Part shown: positions 39,802-50,116 of the stretch, one piece after another
How positions within the stretch are numbered: position 1 is the first letter of the stretch
Layout of the letters: every line of letters begins with the position of its first letter
NCBI GenBank assembly: GCA_019242475.1
Contig: JAFAVK010000109.1
Location: forward strand, 1-64,000
From: Acidobacteriota bacterium
Lineage (GTDB): Bacteria > Acidobacteriota > Blastocatellia > Pyrinomonadales > Pyrinomonadaceae
Length of the DNA: 64,000 bases
Reading direction: 5' to 3'
Made by a program: the position numbers and the translations under genes
Notes under the pieces: generated by a model
What the model saw: the letters and a program-made list of their open reading frames with translations, nothing else
The model's database searches: none
Told to the model about the DNA's origin: nothing

Positions 39802-41531
39802 TGAAGGGGGAGGGGATGCCTAAATACATTTTCGTGACGGGCGGCGTGGTTTCGAGTCTGGGGAAGGGGCTGGCGGCGTCGAGCATCGGCTGCCTGCTCG
39901 AAGCGCGGGGCTTGAGCGTGACCTGCATCAAGCTCGACCCGTACATCAACGTAGACCCGGGCACGATGTCGCCCTTCCAGCACGGCGAGGTCTTCGTCAC
40001 CGACGACGGCGCCGAGACCGACCTCGACCTCGGCCACTACGAGCGCTTCACGCACGCGCGCCTGTCGCGCTCGAACAACTGGACGACGGGCCGCATCTAC
40101 ATGTCGGTCATCGAGAAGGAGCGGCGCGGCGACTACCTCGGCAAGACCATCCAGGTCATCCCGCACATCACCGACGAGATCAAGCGGGCCGTCCGTTCCG
40201 TCGCCGAGAAGGACTCGACCGACGTGGTCATCGTCGAAATCGGCGGCACGGTCGGCGACATCGAGTCTTTGCCCTTCCTCGAAGCCATCCGCCAGATGGG
40301 GAACGAGGAGCGGCAGAACGGCCAGAACGGCGCGGTCTTCATCCACCTCACGCTCGTCCCCTTCATCGCCGCCGCGGGCGAGCTCAAGACCAAGCCGACG
40401 CAGCACTCCGTCCGCGACCTGCGCGAGATCGGCATCGCCGTGGACATCCTCCTCTGCCGCTCCGACCGCACGCTCCCGCGCGACATCCGCTCGAAGATCG
40501 CGCTCTTCTGCAACGTCAAGGAGCAGGCCGTCATCGCCGCGCAGGACGTGGACACCATCTACGAAGTCCCGCTCGCCTTTCATGAACAGGGCCTGGACGA
40601 CCAGATTGTTTCCGCCCTGGGGCTGCAAGACCGCGCGCCGAACGCCGACCTCACGCGCTGGCGCGAGCTGGTCGAGACCATCCGCGACCCCTCGAAGGGC
40701 AGCGTCACCATCGGCATCGTCGGCAAGTACGTCGAGCTGGAAGACTCCTACAAGTCCCTGCGCGAGGCCCTGACGCACGGCGGCGTGGCAAACAACCTGC
40801 GCGTGGACGTGCGCTGGGTCGAGTCGGAGGGCTTGATGGATGAGGACTACGAGGAGCGCCTGCGCGACTACGATGCCATCCTCGTCCCCGGCGGCTTCGG
40901 CAAGCGCGGCGTGGCCGGGATGATCCGCGCCATCAACTACGCGCGCCGGACGCGCACGCCCTACTTCGGCATCTGCCTCGGTATGCAGACGGCCGTCATC
41001 GAGTACGCGCGCGCGGTCTGCGGCCTGAACGGGGCCGACTCGACCGAGTTCGACGCCGAGACGCCGCACCCGGTCATCTTCAAGCTGCGCGACCTCGTGG
41101 ACGTGGAGGAGATGGGGGGCACGATGCGCCTGGGCGCGTGGGTTTGCAAACTGGCCGACGGGAGTCTGGCGCAGGAGGTCTACGGCGGCGCCCACGAGAT
41201 CAGCGAGCGCCACCGCCACCGCTACGAGTTCAACCCCGAGTACCGCGCGCAGCTCGAAGCGGCGGGGCTGCGCATCAGCGGCATCTCGGAGGACGGCCGC
41301 TTCGTCGAGATGGTGGAGCTGCCGCGCGAAGCGCACCCGTGGTTCCTGGGCTGCCAGTTCCACCCCGAGTACAAGTCGAAGCCGCTCGCGCCCCAGCCGC
41401 TGTTTGCGTCTTTCGTCCGGGCGGCGTACCGTAACCGCATGCGCGACGACGTGGCGGTCGAGGGCGCGGGCGAACAGGAGCCCGAGCCTCTGGCGCACGA
41501 GCGCGCGCAGGTTCTGGCCGGCGACGACTGA
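39801..41531 (+). CDS. pyrG: CTP synthase
   Basis: 576 residues; glutamine-dependent amination of UTP to CTP. N-terminal synthetase domain opens KYIFVTGGVVSSLGKGLAAS with the P-loop-like GGVVSSLGKG; the C-terminal class I glutaminase domain has the nucleophile Cys in YFGICLGMQ and the His-Glu pair in CQFHPEYKS. An in-frame ATG at 39816 gives the canonical MPKYIF start; the ATG at 39801 has GAGG seven bases upstream and overlaps kdsB, so I kept it, but the later start is a real alternative. CTP is the substrate of KdsB upstream. Confidence 0.96.
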   Translation: MKGEGMPKYIFVTGGVVSSLGKGLAASSIGCLLEARGLSVTCIKLDPYINVDPGTMSPFQHGEVFVTDDGAETDLDLGHYERFTHARLSRSNNWTTGRIYMSVIEKERRGDYLGKTIQVIPHITDEIKRAVRSVAEKDSTDVVIVEIGGTVGDIESLPFLEAIRQMGNEERQNGQNGAVFIHLTLVPFIAAAGELKTKPTQHSVRDLREIGIAVDILLCRSDRTLPRDIRSKIALFCNVKEQAVIAAQDVDTIYEVPLAFHEQGLDDQIVSALGLQDRAPNADLTRWRELVETIRDPSKGSVTIGIVGKYVELEDSYKSLREALTHGGVANNLRVDVRWVESEGLMDEDYEERLRDYDAILVPGGFGKRGVAGMIRAINYARRTRTPYFGICLGMQTAVIEYARAVCGLNGADSTEFDAETPHPVIFKLRDLVDVEEMGGTMRLGAWVCKLADGSLAQEVYGGAHEISERHRHRYEFNPEYRAQLEAAGLRISGISEDGRFVEMVELPREAHPWFLGCQFHPEYKSKPLAPQPLFASFVRAAYRNRMRDDVAVEGAGEQEPEPLAHERAQVLAGDD

Positions 41532-41561
41532 AAACCGCATGCGATCCGAGGAGGTCTCTCT

Positions 41562-41732
41562 ATGGCTGAAGATTTAGGTCTTGGCACGATGACCGGCGAG
41601 CACAAGAAGCCCGACATCGACAGCACCAACACGAAGATTCACGGCGAGCCGCCGCCCGGCTCGCCCATGCCCGGCGTCGAGCGGGACGAGGACGCCGAGG
41701 TCAAGGAAGAGGTCAAGCCGAACACCGAGTGA
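41562..41732 (+). CDS. Small acidic protein, 56 residues (unknown)
   Basis: A 57-codon frame (ATG 41562, TGA 41730-41732) with a strong Shine-Dalgarno, GAGGAGG, at 41549-41555, seven bases before the ATG. The product opens MAEDLGLGTMTGEHKKPDID and is rich in Asp, Glu, Lys, Pro and Gly, with no hydrophobic core, so it is probably disordered. Codon use is like the neighbours (third-position GC high after the first codons). It begins 30 bp after pyrG on the same strand. No family recognised; the coding call rests on the SD and composition. Confidence 0.6.
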   Translation: MAEDLGLGTMTGEHKKPDIDSTNTKIHGEPPPGSPMPGVERDEDAEVKEEVKPNTE

Positions 41733-41751
41733 CGTTCGGCCGGAACTCATA

Positions 41752-41834
41752 ACCGCAAAGGGCGCGAAGAAGTCGCGGGGGTGCGCAAAGATTTTCTCTG
41801 CGACCTCCGGCGACTTCTTCGCGCCCTTTGCGGT
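41752..41834. repeat. 25-bp perfect inverted repeat
   Basis: Perfect arms 41752-41776 and 41810-41834 around a 33-base loop; the arm contains CGCAAAGGGCGCGAAGAAG. Not heptameric; the spacing of similar words is about nine. It lies between the small acidic gene and the Ser/Thr kinase gene on the same strand, so it may attenuate read-through. Confidence 0.92.
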
Positions 41835-41876
41835 AAAATCGGCGCGCAGGTTCAAGCACTCCCCTAAGTCACGCGT

Positions 41877-44096
<2,220 letters not shown>

Positions 44097-44124
44097 CCCG
44101 AGAACTTGAAAAGGATGAGAGACG

Positions 44125-45009
44125 TTGAGTGAGAATCTGAATCGGACGGCCGTCAAGCCCTTCGAGGTCGGCGGCGCGACGTTCGGCGACGGGCGCCTGA
44201 CGCTCATCGCGGGGCCGTGCGTGGTCGAGTCGCGCCAGCACGTGCTCTTCATGGCGCGCGAGTGCCGGAAGCGCGCGCAGGACGCGGGGCTCGACTACGT
44301 CTTCAAAGCTTCGTACGACAAGGCCAACCGCTCCTCGGGGTCGTCCTACAGGGGGCCGGGCATGAGGGAAGGGCTCGAAGCGCTGCGCGCGGTCAAAGAG
44401 GAGACGGGCCTGCCCGTCCTGACGGACGTGCACGACATCTCTCAAGTCGAAGGGGCGGCGCGCGTGGCCGACGTGCTACAGATACCGGCCTTCCTCTGCC
44501 GCCAGACCGACCTCATCGTCGCGGCGTGCGAGACGGGGCGCGCGGTCAACGTCAAGAAGGGGCAGTTCCTCGCACCTTCGGACGCGCGCAACATCGTCGA
44601 TAAGGCGCGCGCGGCCGGTTGTCAAAAAGTATTATTGACGGAGCGCGGCTACACGTTCGGCTACAACAACCTCGTCGTTGACATGCGCTCGTTCCCCATC
44701 ATGCGCAGTTTCGGCGTGCCGGTCGTCTTCGACGTGACGCACAGCCTGCAACTGCCCGGCGGTTTGGGCAGTGCAACGGGCGGGCAGTCTGAGTTCATCG
44801 AACCGCTCGCGCGCGCGGGCGTCGCCTGCGGCGTGGACGCCGTCTTCATGGAGGTGCACGAGGCGCCCGAGCGAGCGCTCTCCGACGGCCCCAACGCGCT
44901 GCCGCTCGCGCGCATGGCCGCGCTGCTCAAGACCCTGCGCGACCTGCACGAACTCGTCCGGCGTGCCACGGCGGACGAAGCTTCGGAAGGCGCGGCGCCC
45001 GGACTGTGA
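44125..45009 (+). CDS. kdsA: 3-deoxy-8-phosphooctulonate (KDO-8-P) synthase
   Basis: 294 residues; condenses phosphoenolpyruvate with arabinose 5-phosphate. LIAGPCVVESRQH, FKASYDKANRSS, PVLTDVHD, IPAFLCRQTDLI, NVKKGQFLAP, DVTHSLQLPGG and FMEVHEAPERALSDGPN are family motifs. The Cys in AGPC and the His/Glu/Asp ligands suggest the metal-dependent class. The start appears to be TTG 44125 with AAGGAT upstream; no ATG or GTG fits better. First committed enzyme of KDO synthesis, with kdsC two genes downstream. Confidence 0.95.
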   Translation: MSENLNRTAVKPFEVGGATFGDGRLTLIAGPCVVESRQHVLFMARECRKRAQDAGLDYVFKASYDKANRSSGSSYRGPGMREGLEALRAVKEETGLPVLTDVHDISQVEGAARVADVLQIPAFLCRQTDLIVAACETGRAVNVKKGQFLAPSDARNIVDKARAAGCQKVLLTERGYTFGYNNLVVDMRSFPIMRSFGVPVVFDVTHSLQLPGGLGSATGGQSEFIEPLARAGVACGVDAVFMEVHEAPERALSDGPNALPLARMAALLKTLRDLHELVRRATADEASEGAAPGL

Positions 45010-45016
45010 CCCGACT

Positions 45017-47320
45017 ATGACAAAGACGCTGACCACCTTCATCCTTTTCATCTTCGCTTTCACCTTCGCCCCCGCCGCACGCGCGCAGCAGCCCGCGGCG
45101 AACGTGCCCGCGTGGCAGGTCACGTCCTTCGACGTGAGCGTCAACGCCGCGGGCGCTTCCGGCGACGCGCGGGCGATTGCCGTCCGCGCCACCATCAGCG
45201 CGCGCAACGTGGGCGGCGCCGCCGGGCGCACGCTGACGCTGCGCCTGAACAACGCGGCGAAGATCGAGTCCGCGACCGTCGGCGGCCAGCCCGCCACCTT
45301 CACCCCCGGCAAGGATCAGGTCGCGCAGTTGCAGACCGCACAGCTCGCCCTGCCCGCGCCCGTCCCCGTCGGCGGCACAGTGACCGCCACGCTCGACTAC
45401 CGCCTGCCCGTCGCCGAGAACTCGGGGCTCGCCGCCGTCTCGCCTCTCGGCTTGCAATTCCTCCCGCTCTCGCAGTGGTACCCGACCCCGAACTCGCCGG
45501 TCTCGGCGCGCGGCGCAGACTACGCGCCCGTGAAGCTCGTCTTCAACGGACTGCCCGCGGGCGACACGGTCGTCTCGTCGGGCAAGGCTTCGGGCGCCGG
45601 CTTCGAACAGCCGCTCAACGCGCAGCCCTTCTTCCTCACGGGGCGCTGGGATGCGGTCGAGGGCACGGGCGACGCGCGCGGCGTGACGGCCATGCTGCGC
45701 CCCGGCGCGACGGCCGATGAGCGGAAGAACGCCGAGGCGTTGGTGGCACTCGCGGGCGCGGCGCGCTCCTTCTACTCGACGTTGCTCGGCCCCGCGCCCG
45801 ACGTGCCCGTGCGGCTCGTCGGCGTGCGGCGCGGCGCGGGCTTCGAACTCGGGGGGACGCTCCTCCTCACCGACGCCGCCTTCGCGAGGCCCAAGCTCGA
45901 CTCGGTCACGGCGACGCAGGTGGCGGACGCGGTCGCGCGCCTCTGGGTCGGCGGCGCCGCGGCGATAGAAGGCGAGGGCGCGGGCGCGTTGCGCGAGGGG
46001 CTGCCGCGTTACCTCGCCGCGCTCTTCCTTGAGAAGCAGTTCGGCAAGCCGGCGGCCGACGCCGAGTGGATGAGGATGGCGCTGCTCTACGCGCCCGTGG
46101 CCGCGCGCGACGCGCCGCTCTCGAAGCTGACGCCGTCGTTCGACACGTACTTCAACGCCGCGACCAACAAGGGCGCGCTCGTCTGGCGCATCGTCTCCGA
46201 AGCGGTCGGGCGCGAGGCGTTTCTCGGCGCGCTGCGCGGGCAAATCGCGCAGGGCGGCTCGCAGGCGTTGACGCTCGCCGGGTTGCGCGCGCGGCTGGCG
46301 CAGGCCGGCGGCGACCGCGCGAGCGTGCTGATGTCTTCGCTCTTCGACTTGCAGACCGACACAGACCTGCTCGTCGGCCTCCCCGTCGAGCGCGCGGGCG
46401 CGTGGGTCTCGAACCTGCGCAACACCGGCTCGTTCGACGTGGACGTGACCGTGCAGGCCATCACCGACCGCGGCGAGCGCCTGACGACCACCGCGCACGT
46501 CCCCGCGAAGGACTTCGGCGAGGCGCAGTTCAAGACGGCCTCGAAGATCGTCCGCGTCGAGGTTGACCCGGAGAAGCTTTACCCGCAGACGAACTTCGCC
46601 AACGACGTGGTGCCGCAGGGGCCGGGCCTCGTCGAGGCCGTCGAGCAGGCGCGCATCCAGCTCGGCCAGCAGCCGGCGCGCGCCGAGTCGCTCGCACGCG
46701 AGGTGCTGGCGCGCTCGCCCGCGAGCGAGGAGGCGCGCGTCGTGCTCGCGCGCGCCCTGCTCGAACAGAACCGCCTGGACGAGGCGGAGCGCGAGTTCAA
46801 CGCGGCGCTCGCCTCGCCGCTGCCCGTCCCTTCGACGCTCGCGTGGGCCGACATCGGCCTCGGCGAGATCGCGCTCAAGCGCAACCGCCCCGCCGACGCC
46901 GTCAAGCTCTTCGACGCCGCCGTGCACGCCGAGGCCGAGTACGCCTCGACGCTCGCGGCGCACGCGGCGCGCCTCCGCGCGGAGGCGGCCGCGGGCGCCT
47001 CGCCGGTGGACGAGCAGATTAAGACCGCGGTCGCGAACCTCGACGCGGCGATCAAGTCGGGCCACAGGTCGGAGATCGAGGCGCAGATCGTCGGCGGCGA
47101 GCTGACCGGCTTCGCGAAGGGACTCTCGGGCATCCCGCCGGAGACGTGGCAGACGCGCGTCCTGCGCACCGAGCAGCTCGACCCCAACCGCGTCGCGGCC
47201 GACGTGCAGCTCTCGACGCGCGTCAACGGGCGCAACTCGGAAGGCCCCGCCGTCTACGTCTTCGCGCGCACGCCCGCCGGCTGGAAGCTCGCCGAGATTC
47301 CCATCTTCGAGGTGCGTTGA
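45017..47320 (+). CDS. Exported M1-peptidase-like protein lacking the zinc site, with TPRs
   Basis: 767 residues from ATG 45017, six bases past kdsA. Signal peptide (about 1-24, ending PAARAQ). The N-terminal beta region (about 35-210) resembles the M1 aminopeptidase saddle. In the catalytic region (about 302-340), DAVAR-LWVG (304-312) occupies the HExxH-xWFG position: both His and the Glu are replaced (D304, A305, R308), while E327 in LREGLPRYL keeps the exact 18-residue spacing to the third ligand. It should not bind zinc or cleave peptides. A TPR-like helical region (about 540-690) follows. Placed between kdsA and kdsC. Confidence 0.8.
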   Translation: MTKTLTTFILFIFAFTFAPAARAQQPAANVPAWQVTSFDVSVNAAGASGDARAIAVRATISARNVGGAAGRTLTLRLNNAAKIESATVGGQPATFTPGKDQVAQLQTAQLALPAPVPVGGTVTATLDYRLPVAENSGLAAVSPLGLQFLPLSQWYPTPNSPVSARGADYAPVKLVFNGLPAGDTVVSSGKASGAGFEQPLNAQPFFLTGRWDAVEGTGDARGVTAMLRPGATADERKNAEALVALAGAARSFYSTLLGPAPDVPVRLVGVRRGAGFELGGTLLLTDAAFARPKLDSVTATQVADAVARLWVGGAAAIEGEGAGALREGLPRYLAALFLEKQFGKPAADAEWMRMALLYAPVAARDAPLSKLTPSFDTYFNAATNKGALVWRIVSEAVGREAFLGALRGQIAQGGSQALTLAGLRARLAQAGGDRASVLMSSLFDLQTDTDLLVGLPVERAGAWVSNLRNTGSFDVDVTVQAITDRGERLTTTAHVPAKDFGEAQFKTASKIVRVEVDPEKLYPQTNFANDVVPQGPGLVEAVEQARIQLGQQPARAESLAREVLARSPASEEARVVLARALLEQNRLDEAEREFNAALASPLPVPSTLAWADIGLGEIALKRNRPADAVKLFDAAVHAEAEYASTLAAHAARLRAEAAAGASPVDEQIKTAVANLDAAIKSGHRSEIEAQIVGGELTGFAKGLSGIPPETWQTRVLRTEQLDPNRVAADVQLSTRVNGRNSEGPAVYVFARTPAGWKLAEIPIFEVR

Positions 47321-47325
47321 AAGGC

Positions 47326-47444
47326 AGTAGGCAGTAGGCAGATGGCAGTAGGCAGTTGAAAGCGCCGCTGCCGAACCTTCGGATTAAACTTTCACCTGAC
47401 TTAACGCGGAGCGGCTGCCTACTGCCATCTGCCTACTGCCTACT
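47326..47444. repeat. Heptamer inverted repeat (AGTAGGC word), second copy
   Basis: Perfect 30-bp arms 47326-47355 and 47415-47444 around a 59-base loop. The left arm (47326-47356) is identical over 31 bases to 8702-8732. It fills the gap before kdsC; the right arm ends one base before the ATG, so the ribosome binding site must be inside or replaced by the repeat. Confidence 0.95.
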
Positions 47445-47445
47445 T

Positions 47446-47979
47446 ATGTTTGAGCGAGACGAAGTCGAGCGACTTGCGGCGCGGGTCAGGCTTTTGCTGA
47501 TGGACTGCGACGGGGTGCTGACCGACGGGCGCATCACGCCGGTCGAGGGCGGGGAGGAGCGGAAGAGCTTCCACACGCGCGACGGGCACGGGCTCGTCAT
47601 GCTCCACCGCGCGGGGCTGCGCTCGGGGATCATCTCGGGGCGAAGGTCGAGGCTGGTCGAGCTGCGCGCGGCCGACCTCGGCGTCTCGTTCGTCCGGCAG
47701 GGCGCGCTCGACAAGGTCGAAGCGTTCGAGGCGCTTTTGAGCGAGGCGGGCGTCGAGCCCGCGCACGCGGCCTACGTCGGCGACGACGTGGTTGACATCC
47801 CGCTCATGCGCCGCTGCGCGCTGGCCGTCGCCGTCGCCGACGCGACCGAAGACACGCGAGCCGCCGCGCACTACGTCACAAGTCTCCCCGGCGGCTTCGG
47901 CGCCGTCCGCGAAGTCTGCGAGCTGATCCTCAAGGCGCAAGGTAAGTGGGAAGAGTTGATGAAGAGATACCTCGCCTGA
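47446..47979 (+). CDS. kdsC: KDO-8-phosphate phosphatase
   Basis: 177 residues from ATG 47446; a longer frame upstream is repeat-derived. HAD phosphatase of the small KdsC class (no cap domain): nucleophile D20 and acid D22 in LLMDCDGVLTDG, RDGHGLVMLHRAGLRSGIIS with the phosphate-binding Ser, Lys in GALDKVEAF and the second-Asp motif YVGDDVVDIPLM. It removes phosphate from KDO-8-P made by KdsA. Together with kdsB at 39 kb, every KDO step except arabinose-5-P isomerase is encoded here. Confidence 0.94.
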   Translation: MFERDEVERLAARVRLLLMDCDGVLTDGRITPVEGGEERKSFHTRDGHGLVMLHRAGLRSGIISGRRSRLVELRAADLGVSFVRQGALDKVEAFEALLSEAGVEPAHAAYVGDDVVDIPLMRRCALAVAVADATEDTRAAAHYVTSLPGGFGAVREVCELILKAQGKWEELMKRYLA

Positions 47980-47982
47980 CTC

Positions 47983-48969
47983 TCACGCTTTAGATTTACG
48001 TTTCGCCGCGCCCTTGCGTCCGGCCTTCTTCGCGGGGGCCTTCTTCGCTGCGCGGCGCTTCGGCTCGGGCGCGGGCGTGCCGGCGTCGAACTGCTCGCGG
48101 CATAATTCGATGAACGTCTGGCAGACGGGCGAGAGGTAGCCGCCGCTCAGGCGCGCGAGCCCCATCTCCCAGTTGATGCGCGCGCCCTCGATCCACCAGC
48201 GCACGAGTTTCCCGCGCTCCACCTCGTCTCTCACCACCGAGAGCGGCACGATGCCGACGCCCATGTCGGCCGCCACCATGTTCTTGATGGCCGCCTGCCG
48301 GCTCAGCTCCATCGCCACCGTCGGTTTGAGCCCCGCCTCGGCGAAGAACTCGTCGATGAGGCGGCGCGTGTTGCCGCCGCGCTCGCCGAGGATGAGCTTC
48401 TCGCCGGCCAGCGCGAAGGCGCTCACGACGCGCTGCCCGGCCAGGGCGTGGCGCGGGCTCGCGATGGCGACGAGCTGGTCTTGACTGAGCAGCTCGGTCT
48501 CGACGTTGCGCGCCTGGACGGGGAGCGAGACGAAGGCCGCGTCCGTCTCGCCCGCCAGAATCTTCTTAACCAGCTCCTCGCTCGTGCCCGAAGTGACCGA
48601 GACCTCCGCGTGCGGGTGCGCCTTCCTGAGCTTCTTGAGGATGGCGGGCAGAGAGTCCGCGCTGACCATCCCCGAAGCGCTCCCCAGGCGCAGGCGGCCG
48701 TGCTTGGCCCCGGCCAGCTCGGCCAGCTCGGCCAGCGCCGCGTCGTGCTCGCGCAGGATGAGCTGCGCGCGCGCCATCAGCCGCTCGCCCGCCTCGGTGA
48801 GCACGACCCGGCGCGGCATCCGCGTGAAGAGCGGGACGCCGACCTCGCGCTCCAGCTGCTTGATCTGCATGCTGAGCGCGGCTTGGGTGTAGTGGATGCG
48901 CTGGGCGGCGGCGGTGAACGTGCGCGCGTCGGCGATAGCCATGAAGGCTTTAAGCTGTCTGATCTCCAT
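47983..48969 (-). CDS. LysR-family transcriptional regulator
   Basis: 328 residues. N-terminal winged helix (about 1-60: MEIRQLKAFMAIADARTFTA, TQAALSMQIKQLEREVG), then the periplasmic-binding-like effector domain (about 90-295). A Lys/Ala/Arg-rich tail (about 302-328, AAKKAPAKKAGRKGAAKRK) is unusual and may bind DNA non-specifically. It is divergent from the sugar-kinase gene, with a 142-bp gap that contains a dyad of LysR type; by the usual logic it regulates itself and the divergent salvage genes. The effector is unknown. Its stop is four bases from the kdsC stop. Confidence 0.93.
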   Translation of the reverse strand: MEIRQLKAFMAIADARTFTAAAQRIHYTQAALSMQIKQLEREVGVPLFTRMPRRVVLTEAGERLMARAQLILREHDAALAELAELAGAKHGRLRLGSASGMVSADSLPAILKKLRKAHPHAEVSVTSGTSEELVKKILAGETDAAFVSLPVQARNVETELLSQDQLVAIASPRHALAGQRVVSAFALAGEKLILGERGGNTRRLIDEFFAEAGLKPTVAMELSRQAAIKNMVAADMGVGIVPLSVVRDEVERGKLVRWWIEGARINWEMGLARLSGGYLSPVCQTFIELCREQFDAGTPAPEPKRRAAKKAPAKKAGRKGAAKRKSKA

Positions 48970-49019
48970 CTGTCGCTCCGGTATCAGTGATGGTTATCAT
49001 AGAAATAAAATCTTTTAGT

Positions 49020-49035
49020 TTTGATTATAATCAAA
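49020..49035. promoter_or_regulatory. 16-bp dyad, candidate LysR operator overlapping TATAAT
   Basis: A perfect palindrome TTTGATTATAATCAAA lies in the AT-rich centre of the gap between the LysR gene (start 48969, minus) and the sugar-kinase gene (start 49112, plus). It fits the T-N11-A rule of LysR sites and contains TATAAT (49026-49031), a possible -10 box. Position relative to both starts suits autoregulation and divergent control. No good -35 is visible. Confidence 0.55.
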
Positions 49036-49111
49036 CTTCCGCTAGCATTGCACAAAATTTTTCGGGCGCGGGGCCTTCACGGCCCGCGCCCCCGCCGACC
49101 GACAATCCCCG

Positions 49112-50104
49112 ATGAAGGCCAGGCGCCGCCCAGTCAAACTCCATGCAAAACGCCTTCCGGCGCTCGCCGCGCGCACCCTGGTGCTCGGCGTGGACGGCGG
49201 CGGCTCGAAGACGCGGGCGGTCGTCGCCGACGGCGCGGGCGAAGTCCTGGGCGAGGGGCTGGCCGGCCCTTCGAACCCTCTGCGCGTGGGCGTGGGCGAG
49301 GCCGTGGGCGCCATCCGCGACGCCGCCGACAAGGCGTGCGCCGAGGCGGGCGTGCGGCGCGTCGAGATCGTCGCGGCCGAGGTGGGGCTGGCCGGGGTCA
49401 AGCGCGCCGACATCCGCGAGCGGATGCGCGCGGCCGTCGCGGAGCTGGGCTTCAAGACCGTGGAGGTCGTGACCGACGCCGACATCGCGCTCTACGGCGC
49501 GACCGACGGCAAGCCCGGCCTCGTCATCATCGCGGGGACGGGGTCGATCTGCTGCGGCATCAACGCGCGGGGGCGCCGCGCGTGCGCGGGCGGGTGGGGG
49601 CCTGTGGTCGGCGACGAGGGGAGCGGCTCCTGGATCGCGCGGCGGGCGTTGCAGGCCGTGGCGCGCGCGACGGACGGGCGCGGGCGGAGGACGGCGCTCG
49701 TCGAGGCGGCGTGCGACTACTTCAACGTGACCGCCGCGGACGACCTCTCGACGGCCGTCTACGCGCCGAACATGACGAACAGCCGCATCGCGGGCTTCGG
49801 CAGCCGCGTGGTCGGGGCGGCGAAGCGGCGCGACGTGGTCGCGCGCGAGATAGTCGGGGAGGCGGGGCGCGAGCTGGCGCTGGCGGCCGCGGCCGTCATA
49901 CGGAAGTTGAAGATGGAGCGTGAGCGCTTCCAGGTCGCTTACGTCGGCGGCGTCTTCGCGGCGGGCGCGTTGATACTCGACCCTTTGACGGAGGAGGTGA
50001 TGCGCGTCGCGCCGCGTGCGTTTCTCGCGCCGCCCGTGCTCGCGCCCGCCGAGGCCGCCGCGCGGATGGCCGGCGAGCAGTTGCAGTTGGCGCTCGCGGG
50101 CTGA
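49112..50104 (+). CDS. BadF/BadG-type sugar kinase (GlcNAc/MurNAc kinase, MurK-like)
   Basis: 330 residues of the BadF/BadG/BcrA/BcrD ATPase family that includes N-acetylglucosamine kinase and MurK. Phosphate-1 loop GVDGGGSKTRAVVAD (26-40), phosphate-2 loop IIAGTGSICCG (about 141-151), GGWGPVVGDEGSGSWIARRAL sugar-site region and the adenosine segment VAYVGGVFAAG. A basic 20-residue N-terminal extension precedes the fold. It is 12 bp before murQ: a kinase making MurNAc-6-P next to the etherase that consumes it is a strong functional pairing, though GlcNAc could also be a substrate. Confidence 0.9.
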   Translation: MKARRRPVKLHAKRLPALAARTLVLGVDGGGSKTRAVVADGAGEVLGEGLAGPSNPLRVGVGEAVGAIRDAADKACAEAGVRRVEIVAAEVGLAGVKRADIRERMRAAVAELGFKTVEVVTDADIALYGATDGKPGLVIIAGTGSICCGINARGRRACAGGWGPVVGDEGSGSWIARRALQAVARATDGRGRRTALVEAACDYFNVTAADDLSTAVYAPNMTNSRIAGFGSRVVGAAKRRDVVAREIVGEAGRELALAAAAVIRKLKMERERFQVAYVGGVFAAGALILDPLTEEVMRVAPRAFLAPPVLAPAEAAARMAGEQLQLALAG

Positions 50105-50116
50105 AGCACAAGATTG

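Noticed and set aside
44771..45016. N-terminal extension of the M1-like protein inside kdsA
   Set aside because: It is out-of-frame kdsA sequence; a signal peptide begins exactly at ATG 45017.
47356..47445. N-terminal extension of KdsC
   Set aside because: Runs through the inverted repeat; ATG 47446 gives the normal length with D20/D22 at the expected distance.
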